NCBI RefSeq assembly: GCF_047250365.1 | Contig: NZ_JBLBVL010000021.1 | Span: forward strand, 1-64,000 | Length of the DNA: 64,000 nucleotides | Direction: 5' to 3' | Source: Thaumasiovibrio sp047250365 | GTDB lineage: Bacteria > Pseudomonadota > Gammaproteobacteria > Enterobacterales > Vibrionaceae | Part shown: one piece after another, positions 35,002-42,815 of the stretch | How the letters are laid out: every line of letters starts with the position of its first letter | How positions within the stretch are numbered: the first letter of the stretch is position 1 | Program-made: the position numbers and the translations under genes | Notes under the pieces: generated by a model | What the model was told of the DNA's origin: nothing | Database searches by the model: none | What the model saw: the letters and a program-made list of their open reading frames with translations, nothing else

Positions 35002-36192
35002 ATGGTTAGAATTGTGCAGTTTTTAGAATCGCTAAAGAATTTTTATATCACTTTTTCAGAGTTTGAAAAGCATTTTTTCCAAATTGCGGTCACACTGTTT
35101 TCATTTTGTATTATCCCTTGGTTGGTAAGAACGACATTAAGTATATTTTTGAACTTTAGAGCAAGTGGTGAGAAAAAAGCGCATGAGGTTAAGTTTATAC
35201 ATCGTGCGCAGTATTTTGTTGGTTTTTTGTTTTCCATCTTTTGGTTTAGATATTTTGATGTTTATGGTTGGTACAGTAAGTTGTCCGAAGCCGGTGCTGC
35301 CATTTTTGCGGTGTTAATGGCTCACTCTATATTGGATTTCTTTGAATATAAATTTAGTCATCGTCAGAATAGCGGAGAAATACCGATCAAGCCTTTTGCT
35401 GAGCTAATTAAATTAATTAGTGTGGCAATTTTGTTTTTTATGATGGTCGCTATTTTGCTAGAAATTCCTCCTATGGCCCTAGTTAGTGGTGTTGGTGCGA
35501 TGTCTGCTATTTTACTATTGTTATTTAAAGACAGTATCTTGGGCACCGTTACAGCAGTAAAAATCAATATTCACCGCTTGGTTAGAAAAGGCGACTGGAT
35601 AGAAGTGGGCGCATATGGTGCTGATGGAGAGGTTAAAGATATCACGTTAAGTGTTGTGACAGTGGAGAACTGGGACAAAACAACCTCGATTATTCCTACC
35701 TATGAAATTTTGAATGTTGGTCTGAAGAACTGGCGCAGCATGACGACCCAGGGGCGTAGGATAAAGCGTAATATATCATTGGATGTGAACAGTATTCGTT
35801 TTTTAGATATGCGCGAAATAGAAGCCTTAGCAAAAATCCCTCTGATACAAGAGCAAATCACTCAGCTTTGTCATGAAAATGACCTTGTTAAGGTGGGGGA
35901 TAACTTGAATAAACGGTGTGTTACTAATGCCAGTCTATTTAGGCTTTATGTTGAGTCATATATTAAATCGAGAGATGACATAAATAATGCACACACTTTA
36001 TTAGTCAGACAATTAGATTCTTCCTCACAAGGTGTTCCGATTGAAATTTATTGTTTTACTAAGGATACAAACTGGTGTCATTTTGAAAATGTTCAATCGG
36101 AAATATTTGAGCACCTTTATGCTGTGGTTAACCTGTTTGATTTAAAGGTTTATCAGCATCTCACCAATATTCATGGATTAATTCGTAGTTAG
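35002..36192 (+). CDS. YbdG-like mechanosensitive channel, MscS superfamily
   Basis: The 396-residue membrane protein has four or five hydrophobic segments in its N-terminal half. The pore helix region MALVSGVGAMSAILLLLFKDSILGTVTAVKI (about 155-185) comes next, then the MscS beta domain with GDWIEVGAYGADGEVKDITLSVVTVENWDKT. IPTYEILN and the YbdG-type extension SMTTQGRRIKRNISLDVNSIRFL follow. E. coli YbdG (415 residues) gives a miniconductance channel in the inner membrane. The gene looks more AT-rich than its neighbours. The start is 35002; a start at 34972 would fall within the terminator hairpin. It is followed after 8 bases by the outer-membrane protein gene. Confidence 0.85.
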   Translation: MVRIVQFLESLKNFYITFSEFEKHFFQIAVTLFSFCIIPWLVRTTLSIFLNFRASGEKKAHEVKFIHRAQYFVGFLFSIFWFRYFDVYGWYSKLSEAGAAIFAVLMAHSILDFFEYKFSHRQNSGEIPIKPFAELIKLISVAILFFMMVAILLEIPPMALVSGVGAMSAILLLLFKDSILGTVTAVKINIHRLVRKGDWIEVGAYGADGEVKDITLSVVTVENWDKTTSIIPTYEILNVGLKNWRSMTTQGRRIKRNISLDVNSIRFLDMREIEALAKIPLIQEQITQLCHENDLVKVGDNLNKRCVTNASLFRLYVESYIKSRDDINNAHTLLVRQLDSSSQGVPIEIYCFTKDTNWCHFENVQSEIFEHLYAVVNLFDLKVYQHLTNIHGLIRS

Positions 36193-36200
36193 GAAAAGTA

Positions 36201-38078
36201 ATGCGTTATTTGTTTTGGTCTCTTTTGTTTGTTGTCTACCCATTATCTGCATATGAATATAAAGAACCACTTGAGTCTCCCATTGAACTGGCAGACTTTT
36301 ATGCTAAACACGGAGCACCTGAAGTCTCTATTTATAAGACCAATAAGGACTGTACAGGTGAGTGTGCTTATACCGTTAATATGGGCAATGGTCGAGGTTA
36401 CCAAACGCGACGTGCGGGCGATGCCGAGATTTTTGCTCAAGCACAATACGGAAACACCGCTTACGCTTACGTAAGAGTGAAATACGAGTGTGGTGAGCGA
36501 CGCGATTGCCGTGACTACACGATGTACTCTTCTCATAATGCGACGCGCTTTCCTGGGCCATCATGTCGTCGTGCGATGACACGGCATGTTGATGGTAATG
36601 GCAATCTGATGTGCCTGCACGAGGATAAGCTGGAGCTACATGGCAGTCGCGGGCATATTCGAAACATCGAACTTCCCGTAAAAGCCCGTTATGGTACTGG
36701 GGCGATTGGTAATAATTTAAGCGGCCAAACGGCGGTGGCATTTATTGGTCATGATGACAATAAACTCTACACATCTAACTCGTATGCGAATTGGGTGTCA
36801 GCAGAGACGAACCTGCATCACCGTAGTGACTTCAATGGCATAGTTGCACCGTACCCGGTTAAAAATGATGAAACGGTTGTTGGCGTTTATGAGTGGCTAA
36901 ATGTTAGAAATCGCGGTGTCTCTCTTTATCGCTTTAGTAACAACAGCTTATATTCTAGTGGCTACCTAGTTAATACGCCTAGATTCAATTACGGATCTAA
37001 CATGGATGTATTTGGTCGTGGATCTGATCTTTATGTGACGGCTCAGAATACGTCGACACGTGATAGACAAACATACCAGTTGAGTACGTACGATTTATGG
37101 AACCTCGGTTTAGATGAGGCTGGTGAAGAGGTTCGCATGGCTTCGCCACGCGCATCATCTATTGATATGATGTTTGGTTATGGCGTGACGCAAAATAGTT
37201 GGGAAGTAAACCAAAAAATTCGCACTGGGGATGACACGCGCGCACGCGCAACCTATGACATGAATGATAGTATTTTGCATAACTACTATATGCAAGGCCG
37301 CTACAGAGACACGCAGGTCACAGTAAACTACCTAACGAGCGAAGCCGAAGAGAGTGACAATAACTTAGTTTCAAAAGGTACTGAGTTATTAACCGCGGTT
37401 GTTGACTTCAATGGGTTCTTTGATGGTGCGATGACGCTGCGTCTAGAGCTAGAAAAGATGGCGGCAGGTGGTACGGTCAACTATTACGATGATAACAGTA
37501 ATGCGTTTCATCATGCGTTTGAGACGGACTACAACATGTATGGTCTCTCGTTTGTGATGGAAGAGGGCTTGTATCTGGGCTTGAGAGTTTCTAATTATGA
37601 TGCTCCAAGCGCAGTGGGTTTTGAGAAAAAAAATGGCCGTTATCAAGGTGCAGCGTTTGATCGTGATTTTTCAGTTGACCGCTATATGCTAGTTCTTGGT
37701 TACGATGAGACATCGTATGGTGGTCGTTACGAATTGGACTATAACCGCTTCTATATTGATGGTGAATTCGGCTTAGGCCTAAATAAGTTGAATGTAAGTC
37801 GTGATGCACTGGAAGATGCAGTGGGTAGCCGCGAGGGTAAAATTTACGGTCGCTATGCGCTGGCGGTGACCTCGGCGGTTGAGTTGGGCTATACCTACCA
37901 GCGCCGTTCAGCTAGGCTGCGCGGTTTGGGTTTCTCGTTGCAAGCAGGCTATCGCGCCAAAGTTGACTGGACATATCAATCACCTTCGGATAGTGCAAGT
38001 AGCGATGAATACTACTTGCTTTATGAACGAACCGATCTTTGGCACGGCCCATTTGTGCAGTTCAATGCGATATTCTAA
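36201..38078 (+). CDS. outer-membrane beta-barrel protein with N-terminal extracytoplasmic domain, unknown function
   Basis: The 625-residue precursor has a signal peptide (MRYLFWSLLFVVYPLSA). Residues about 20-310 are a Cys-containing soluble region (pairs at KDCTGEC, YECGERRDC, PSCRR...NLMC) with repeated strand patterns that could form a beta-propeller-like domain (AVAFIGHDDNKLYTS, TVVGVYEWLNVRNRGVSLYRF, SDLYVTAQNT). Residues about 330-625 alternate hydrophobic and polar residues every second position, rich in Tyr/Gly/Asp, ending in FNAIF with terminal Phe, as in Bam-inserted barrels. No family is recognised. AGGAAAAG precedes the ATG. It is the last gene of the cluster and converges on argA. 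Confidence 0.7.
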   Translation: MRYLFWSLLFVVYPLSAYEYKEPLESPIELADFYAKHGAPEVSIYKTNKDCTGECAYTVNMGNGRGYQTRRAGDAEIFAQAQYGNTAYAYVRVKYECGERRDCRDYTMYSSHNATRFPGPSCRRAMTRHVDGNGNLMCLHEDKLELHGSRGHIRNIELPVKARYGTGAIGNNLSGQTAVAFIGHDDNKLYTSNSYANWVSAETNLHHRSDFNGIVAPYPVKNDETVVGVYEWLNVRNRGVSLYRFSNNSLYSSGYLVNTPRFNYGSNMDVFGRGSDLYVTAQNTSTRDRQTYQLSTYDLWNLGLDEAGEEVRMASPRASSIDMMFGYGVTQNSWEVNQKIRTGDDTRARATYDMNDSILHNYYMQGRYRDTQVTVNYLTSEAEESDNNLVSKGTELLTAVVDFNGFFDGAMTLRLELEKMAAGGTVNYYDDNSNAFHHAFETDYNMYGLSFVMEEGLYLGLRVSNYDAPSAVGFEKKNGRYQGAAFDRDFSVDRYMLVLGYDETSYGGRYELDYNRFYIDGEFGLGLNKLNVSRDALEDAVGSREGKIYGRYALAVTSAVELGYTYQRRSARLRGLGFSLQAGYRAKVDWTYQSPSDSASSDEYYLLYERTDLWHGPFVQFNAIF

Positions 38079-38113
38079 TTATTCGCATGTTCATTAAATG
38101 GCTTTAACTCCCC

Positions 38114-38158
38114 CTACAACTTCAGCGCCAATATTTTTGAGCGGCGCTGAAAGTTGTA
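38114..38158. terminator. hairpin formed by the last codons and stop of argA
   Basis: CTACAACTTCAGCGCC (38114-38129) pairs with GGCGCTGAAAGTTGTAG (38142-38158) with a one-base bulge. It includes the argA stop codon and lies between the convergent outer-membrane protein gene and argA, with TTTTT in the loop on the plus strand. It could serve as a terminator for the plus-strand cluster; for argA it would be within the coding end. Confidence 0.4.
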
Positions 38159-39439
38159 GAGTGCTTGCTTCGCCACAGGCAGTTGCTCGACATCGGATTC
38201 AATAAAACCTTGCTCTCGGAACCAGTGAAGGCTGCGTGTAGTGAGTACAAAAAGGTGCTGTAATCCCATCCCTTTCGCTTGCTGTTTTAATTTATTTAAT
38301 AGTGTTAAACCGCGCTCGCCATCACGGTAATCGGGATGCACAGCGACACAGGCCATTTCAGCCATGCCTTCATCAGGAAACGGGTATAACGCAGCACAAC
38401 CAATGGTGACATTATCGCGTTCAATAACAATAAAACGTTCGATTTCTTGTTCGAGTTGCTCTCGCGAACGACGCACCAAAATGCCGTCTTGCTCTAGTGG
38501 CTGAATAAGCTCAAGAATTCCCCCAATATCGTTGATGGTAGCATTGCGAACTCTTTCTGCGCTCTCCATGACAATTTGCGTACCGATCCCTTCAACGGAA
38601 AAAAGCTCCTGAATTAATGCGCCATCTTCTTTGTAGCTGATTAAATGACTACGGGTAACGCCCCCCCGACAAGCGCGTACTGCACCGCGTAGAAATCGGC
38701 TGGTGCCAGATTGCATGTCTCCCAACGCTTCGCGGTGTTTTAAATGGATCTCGGCTTCATCGGGGAGAAGTTCAGAAATGACTTCACCATCGGTTAGCGT
38801 GAGCCCTTGCTGTGAACAATAGCCAATCAACTTATCGGCATGGAGGCCAATAGCGACATGGGTCGCAACATCTTCCGAGCTGAGATTAAAGCATTCTCCG
38901 GTGACGCTGCTGGCAATGGGGCCCATAAGAACAATACTGCCATTATCGAGCTGACGTTGAATTGCGTCGATATGCAGTCGACGAATGCGCCCACTGTGGC
39001 AGTAATCAATGCCGTCATCAATCCCAATTGGCTGTGCAATAACGAAGTTCCCACTGACTACGGTGATTTGCGATCCCGCCATTGGTGTATTGTTAAGACC
39101 CATTGAGAAACGCGCGGTAATATCTAAATGCAGTTGCCCTGCCGCTTGTTTCGCTATTTCTAGACTCCGTTCATCGGTAATGCGAACACCTTTATGGTAT
39201 GGGGTTGAAATATCGTGAGCTTGTAGCAGTTCACTGATTTGTGGTCTAGCGCCATACACCACGACAACTTTGAGGCCTAGACTATTTAACAACGCAATGT
39301 CATTTAGAATATTGCTAAAGTTATTATCAGCGATAGCCTCTCCACCTAACATAATCACTACCGTTTTGTTGTGATGAGCATTAACGTAGGGGGCGGACTG
39401 TCTAAATCCTTTGACTAGCGCGGTACTTCGAATTCTCAT
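38114..39439 (-). CDS. argA: N-acetylglutamate synthase
   Basis: The 441-residue enzyme catalyses the first step of arginine synthesis, acetylating glutamate with acetyl-CoA. The N-terminal amino-acid kinase-like regulatory domain (about 1-290; VVIMLGGEAI, VVVYGARPQI, YCHSGRIRRL, FLRGAVRACRGGV) precedes the C-terminal GNAT domain (about 295-435; MACVAVHPDYRDGERG, LFVLTTRSLHWFREQGF). It matches E. coli ArgA over the full length. An ARG box lies 26 bases upstream, so ArgR repression is expected. Confidence 0.96.
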   Translation of the reverse strand: MRIRSTALVKGFRQSAPYVNAHHNKTVVIMLGGEAIADNNFSNILNDIALLNSLGLKVVVVYGARPQISELLQAHDISTPYHKGVRITDERSLEIAKQAAGQLHLDITARFSMGLNNTPMAGSQITVVSGNFVIAQPIGIDDGIDYCHSGRIRRLHIDAIQRQLDNGSIVLMGPIASSVTGECFNLSSEDVATHVAIGLHADKLIGYCSQQGLTLTDGEVISELLPDEAEIHLKHREALGDMQSGTSRFLRGAVRACRGGVTRSHLISYKEDGALIQELFSVEGIGTQIVMESAERVRNATINDIGGILELIQPLEQDGILVRRSREQLEQEIERFIVIERDNVTIGCAALYPFPDEGMAEMACVAVHPDYRDGERGLTLLNKLKQQAKGMGLQHLFVLTTRSLHWFREQGFIESDVEQLPVAKQALYNFQRRSKILALKL

Positions 39440-39464
39440 AATCTGACATTCTATGATAAAAAAA

Positions 39465-39478
39465 TGAATAATAATTCA
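39465..39478. promoter_or_regulatory. ARG box (ArgR operator) upstream of argA
   Basis: TGAATAATAATTCA is a full match to the TGAAT-N4-ATTCA ArgR half-operator. A second box at the usual 3-bp spacing is not clear. Confidence 0.8.
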
Positions 39479-39612
39479 GATTAAAGCGAACTATTTGTGA
39501 AAGTGCAAGTGTTTACGTGTATGATGGCATAATCATTTGATAAATAAGCTGATAGGTATGCTTCACTTGCCAGTTTGTATGTGTAATTTACTGATGAGAG
39601 TGCTGTAGCAAT

Positions 39613-39993
39613 ATGAAAGCCAAACACCACCAATTGTTTCAATCAATAATGCTGTTTTCATTTCTTGGTCTGAGCTTATTCATCATGGGTGTGGTAACGA
39701 TTGGTGTGTTACAACAACATTCAACGGGGGCGATATCTATTTCGCAGCTGTATGGGGTGTGGAGCGAACAAGATGCTCCCCCCTATAATGCCGATGAATT
39801 TGAGATTCATGTTGATGGTATTTTGGTTGGTGGCGCGATAGTGACCACACAATATGAGTTTGATGGCAATAGTCTACGTTACCGTATTGGTCAGGAGCAG
39901 TATGAATACGAACTCAACGCGGAAACGTTAGTGCGTTTAAGCCCTTCCTATCGAGCGCGCTTTGAGCGTAAGTCTCGCTTAAGTGGGTCATAA
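39613..39993 (+). CDS. DUF2850 family protein
   Basis: The 126-residue protein has one N-terminal membrane anchor (MLFSFLGLSLFIMGVVTIGVL, about 13-33), then a beta-rich domain ISQLYGVWSEQDAPPYNADEFEIHVDGILVGGAIV. This matches DUF2850, a family seen mainly in Vibrionaceae near argA. It is probably a periplasm-facing inner-membrane protein of unknown function. It is divergent from argA. The following 274 bases to mltA hold no recognisable gene. Confidence 0.78.
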   Translation: MKAKHHQLFQSIMLFSFLGLSLFIMGVVTIGVLQQHSTGAISISQLYGVWSEQDAPPYNADEFEIHVDGILVGGAIVTTQYEFDGNSLRYRIGQEQYEYELNAETLVRLSPSYRARFERKSRLSGS

Positions 39994-40267
39994 CTCGTCG
40001 CCATCTTTATTCAGTGGTAAATGTGTTTGGGGTGGCAACTTAGCGTCTCCTTTGGGGGGAATGCTTGTTAGAAGACAAACAAAAGCATGACAGTTTTGCC
40101 CTTTTCTCACCCTATACTCGTTCTTTTCGGTTTGCTATCTCGTTTGTGGCATAAGCTGCAACGAAATAACGTGCAAGCCATCATTTCTGTCATCATTGCT
40201 CACGTTGTTGAGCGACATGATGCACAATAAGTGATAGTTATTTTTATCATGGGTACAAGGAATCATT

Positions 40268-41329
40268 TTGGTACGTTTCATTAAGGTATGTGTATTGGGC
40301 GCTCTGTTGACAGGGTGTGCCAAAAATGTCGAACAAGGGCAGCAGTATTTAGACGGTCAGTTTGAAGAGATGCTAAATCCCGTTACTGAAATTAATACGG
40401 CGTTAAGTCTTAAAGAGACTGAGGCTTTTTTGGCTCAGAGTGAGTTGGTATTGAGCCGTTCGCCATCGATGGCAAAACAGTATGCTGAACTCTATGAGAT
40501 GGTGAATGCTTGGCTAACAACGGGCGGGCATATTGACGCCCTCCCTTACGTTAACTTGGATCTAAAGCAGCTTGGAGGCAGTGATGGTTACGGTAATGTA
40601 TTGATGACTGGCTATTTTTCGCCAGTGATTGAGTTGCGCCATCAACCTGATTCCACTTATCAATATCCGCTCTATGCGAACCCTCAATGTGGAGATAACT
40701 GCCCGTCACGCGCGGAAATCTACTGGGGAGCCCTTGACGGGCAAGGCTTAGAGTTGGGCTATAGTGCTGATCCACTAGCGAATTTCATGATGGAAGTGCA
40801 GGGCAGTGGTTTTGTGCACTTTGGTGATGACGATCAGTTACAGTATTTCGCTTACAGCGGTAAGAATAACCACCCTTATAGCAGCATTGGGCGAGTATTG
40901 ATTGAGCGCGGCGAAGTACCTGCTGAGCAGATGTCACTGGAAGCGATTACACTTTGGGCTTCGCAGCAGGATGAAGCGAGCGTCTTTGAATTGATGGAGC
41001 AGAATGCATCATATGTCTTTTTTAAGGCTAATGACGCCTTGGATGTGATAGGTAGTGCGGGTATTCCATTGTTGGCAGAAGCCAGTGTTGCAGCAGATCG
41101 CGATTACATTCCAATGGGCAGCGTGTTGTTGGTTGAGGTGCCTTTGCTAACGGAAACAGGGCTGTGGACGGGTGAGCATGAATTACGATTAGTCGTAGCC
41201 TTAGATACTGGCGGCGCAGTGAAGAGAAATCACCTTGACCTCTATCATGGCATGGGCAGCGACGCAGGGCGAAAAGCAGGTCACTACAAGCACTTTGGTC
41301 GGGTGTGGACGTTAGGGCTAGCACAGTAG
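40268..41329 (+). CDS. mltA: membrane-bound lytic murein transglycosylase A
   Basis: The 353-residue lipoprotein (lipobox LLTGCAKN, Cys17) cleaves glycan strands from the inner face of the outer membrane. It has the MltA domain (GYFSPVIELRHQ, LEVQGSGFVHFGD as FMMEVQGSGF, YASVFELMEQNASYVFF) and the 3D domain with the catalytic Asp in VVALDTGGAVK. The only usable start is TTG at 40268: AAGGAA lies 5-6 bases upstream and no in-frame ATG or GTG occurs before the lipobox. It is monocistronic, with a strong terminator downstream. Confidence 0.93.
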   Translation: MVRFIKVCVLGALLTGCAKNVEQGQQYLDGQFEEMLNPVTEINTALSLKETEAFLAQSELVLSRSPSMAKQYAELYEMVNAWLTTGGHIDALPYVNLDLKQLGGSDGYGNVLMTGYFSPVIELRHQPDSTYQYPLYANPQCGDNCPSRAEIYWGALDGQGLELGYSADPLANFMMEVQGSGFVHFGDDDQLQYFAYSGKNNHPYSSIGRVLIERGEVPAEQMSLEAITLWASQQDEASVFELMEQNASYVFFKANDALDVIGSAGIPLLAEASVAADRDYIPMGSVLLVEVPLLTETGLWTGEHELRLVVALDTGGAVKRNHLDLYHGMGSDAGRKAGHYKHFGRVWTLGLAQ

Positions 41330-41360
41330 GCTGGCTGCCCCAATCTGGACAAATAGAGAA

Positions 41361-41393
41361 AGAGCGCGTATAAAACGCGCTCTAGTTGTTTTT
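41361..41393 (+). terminator. rho-independent terminator of mltA
   Basis: A perfect 9-bp stem AGAGCGCGT / ACGCGCTCT with loop ATAAA is followed by AGTTGTTTTT. Confidence 0.85.
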
Positions 41394-41411
41394 GATTCCG
41401 GAATAAGCACG

Positions 41412-42212
41412 ATGCGTGAAGATCTTTCTCCTGCTAGCGAACAATACGAGCAGCGATTTGGCGGTACTCGCCGCCTCTATGGCAACAGCAATGTTGAGCG
41501 CCTACGTGGTGCGCATATTTGCGTGATTGGTATTGGTGGTGTCGGCTCTTGGGCGGCTGAAGCACTGGCGCGTTCTGGGATTGGAGAAATTACGCTTATC
41601 GACATGGACGATGTTTGTGTGACCAACATTAATCGTCAGATCCATGCGCTGACAGGCACGATTGGGCAAAGCAAGATTGAGATGATGGCGGAGCGTATTC
41701 GCTTGATTAACCCTGACTGCGTGGTAAACCTTATTGATGACTTCATTACGCCGGAAAACATCGTCGAATATATTGATGGCCGTTTTGATTATATTCTAGA
41801 TGCTATCGATAGCATGAAACCGAAAGCGGCTCTGTTGGCCTATTGTAAGCGTAATAAGTTCAAGGTGATCACAACCGGTGGGGCTGGAGGTCAAATTGAC
41901 CCAACCCAGATTCAAGTCGCAGATTTAACCAAGACGATTCAAGATCCGCTAGCCAAGAAGCTAAGAGATACTTTGCGTCGCCATCACAATTTTCCCAAGA
42001 ATCCGAAGCGTAAGTTTGGCATCGAATGTGTGTTTTCGACCGAGCAGCTCAAATACCCACAGCCTGATGGTTCGGTGTGTGCAATGAAAGCGACCGCTGA
42101 GGGAGAAAAGCGAATGGATTGTGCAAGCGGCTTTGGTGCCGCGACAATGGTGACAGCCACCTTTGGCTTTGTTGCTGTGTCACGGATTATTGCCAAGCTA
42201 ACCGCAAAGTAA
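41412..42212 (+). CDS. tcdA: tRNA threonylcarbamoyladenosine dehydratase
   Basis: The 266-residue E1/ThiF-like enzyme cyclises t6A37 of tRNA to ct6A using ATP. It has ERFGGTRRLYG, the nucleotide-binding GIGGVGSWAAEALARSGIG (about 36-54), LIDMDDVCVTNINRQ and the C-terminal FGAATMVTATFGFVA. The csdE-csdA genes, which supply its partner sulfur-transfer proteins in E. coli, lie just downstream on the other strand, as in E. coli. Confidence 0.93.
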   Translation: MREDLSPASEQYEQRFGGTRRLYGNSNVERLRGAHICVIGIGGVGSWAAEALARSGIGEITLIDMDDVCVTNINRQIHALTGTIGQSKIEMMAERIRLINPDCVVNLIDDFITPENIVEYIDGRFDYILDAIDSMKPKAALLAYCKRNKFKVITTGGAGGQIDPTQIQVADLTKTIQDPLAKKLRDTLRRHHNFPKNPKRKFGIECVFSTEQLKYPQPDGSVCAMKATAEGEKRMDCASGFGAATMVTATFGFVAVSRIIAKLTAK

Positions 42213-42306
42213 GCGTTAGCCATGAGAACACGCTATGTCCCATGGCGTGTTCGCCAAGCAAAACTGATACTCTGTTTTTTACTGTTTGATCCTCGTTGAA
42301 CAGTTA

Positions 42307-42340
42307 AGCCCGGTCAGGTGTGGTAGCCTGCCGGGCTTTT
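42307..42340. terminator. terminator between tcdA and csdE
   Basis: AAGCCCGGTCAGG pairs with CCTGCCGGGCTT (one bulge) and is followed by TTTATT. It serves the convergent pair, mainly tcdA. Confidence 0.8.
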
Positions 42341-42361
42341 ATTATAGGTTGCGATTCTTTT

Positions 42362-42784
42362 CTATTCAGCCAGTGCTTGAATACGCTCGACGATCGCTTT
42401 TATGCCGTTACTTCTGGTTGGTGTTAAGTGCTGCTCCATGCCAAGGCTGCTGAAGTAAGCATTAAAATCAAAGGCACGGATCTGCGTTGCGGTTTTATTG
42501 TTATAGGCAGCAAGAACCAGACAAACCAGCCCTTTCACAATCCGCGCATCAGAATCGGCATAGAGTTGATACTGCTGTTGCTCATCTAAGTGCCAATACA
42601 GCCACACATTACTTTCACAGCCATTGACCTTGTGTTGTTCGTCACGCATGTCATCTGGCAGTGCGGGCAGCTGCTTGCCCCATAAAATCACCTGACGGTA
42701 ACGATTTTCCCACCCTTGCAATGCGGCCAATGTTGTCGTAATGGTCTCAACAGTAATCTCGTTACCAAACGGGTGTGATTGCAT
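42362..42784 (-). CDS. csdE: sulfur acceptor protein CsdE
   Basis: This 140-residue SufE-family protein has the persulfide-carrying Cys in VNGCESNVWLYW (about 61-72). RIVKGLVCLVLAAYNNKT and the C-terminal LTPTRSNGIKAIVERIQ complete the family pattern. It accepts sulfur from CsdA and stimulates its cysteine desulfurase activity. It lies 31 bases downstream of csdA in the same operon. Confidence 0.92.
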   Translation of the reverse strand: MQSHPFGNEITVETITTTLAALQGWENRYRQVILWGKQLPALPDDMRDEQHKVNGCESNVWLYWHLDEQQQYQLYADSDARIVKGLVCLVLAAYNNKTATQIRAFDFNAYFSSLGMEQHLTPTRSNGIKAIVERIQALAE

Positions 42785-42815
42785 GAAATGTTATCTCTTG
42801 TTGTCGGAATTACAC

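Noticed and set aside
28149..38078. Prophage, integrative element or type VI/type II secretion locus
   Set aside because: No integrase, attachment-site duplication, tail, ATPase or secretin gene is present; the genes are all envelope proteins in one tight run.
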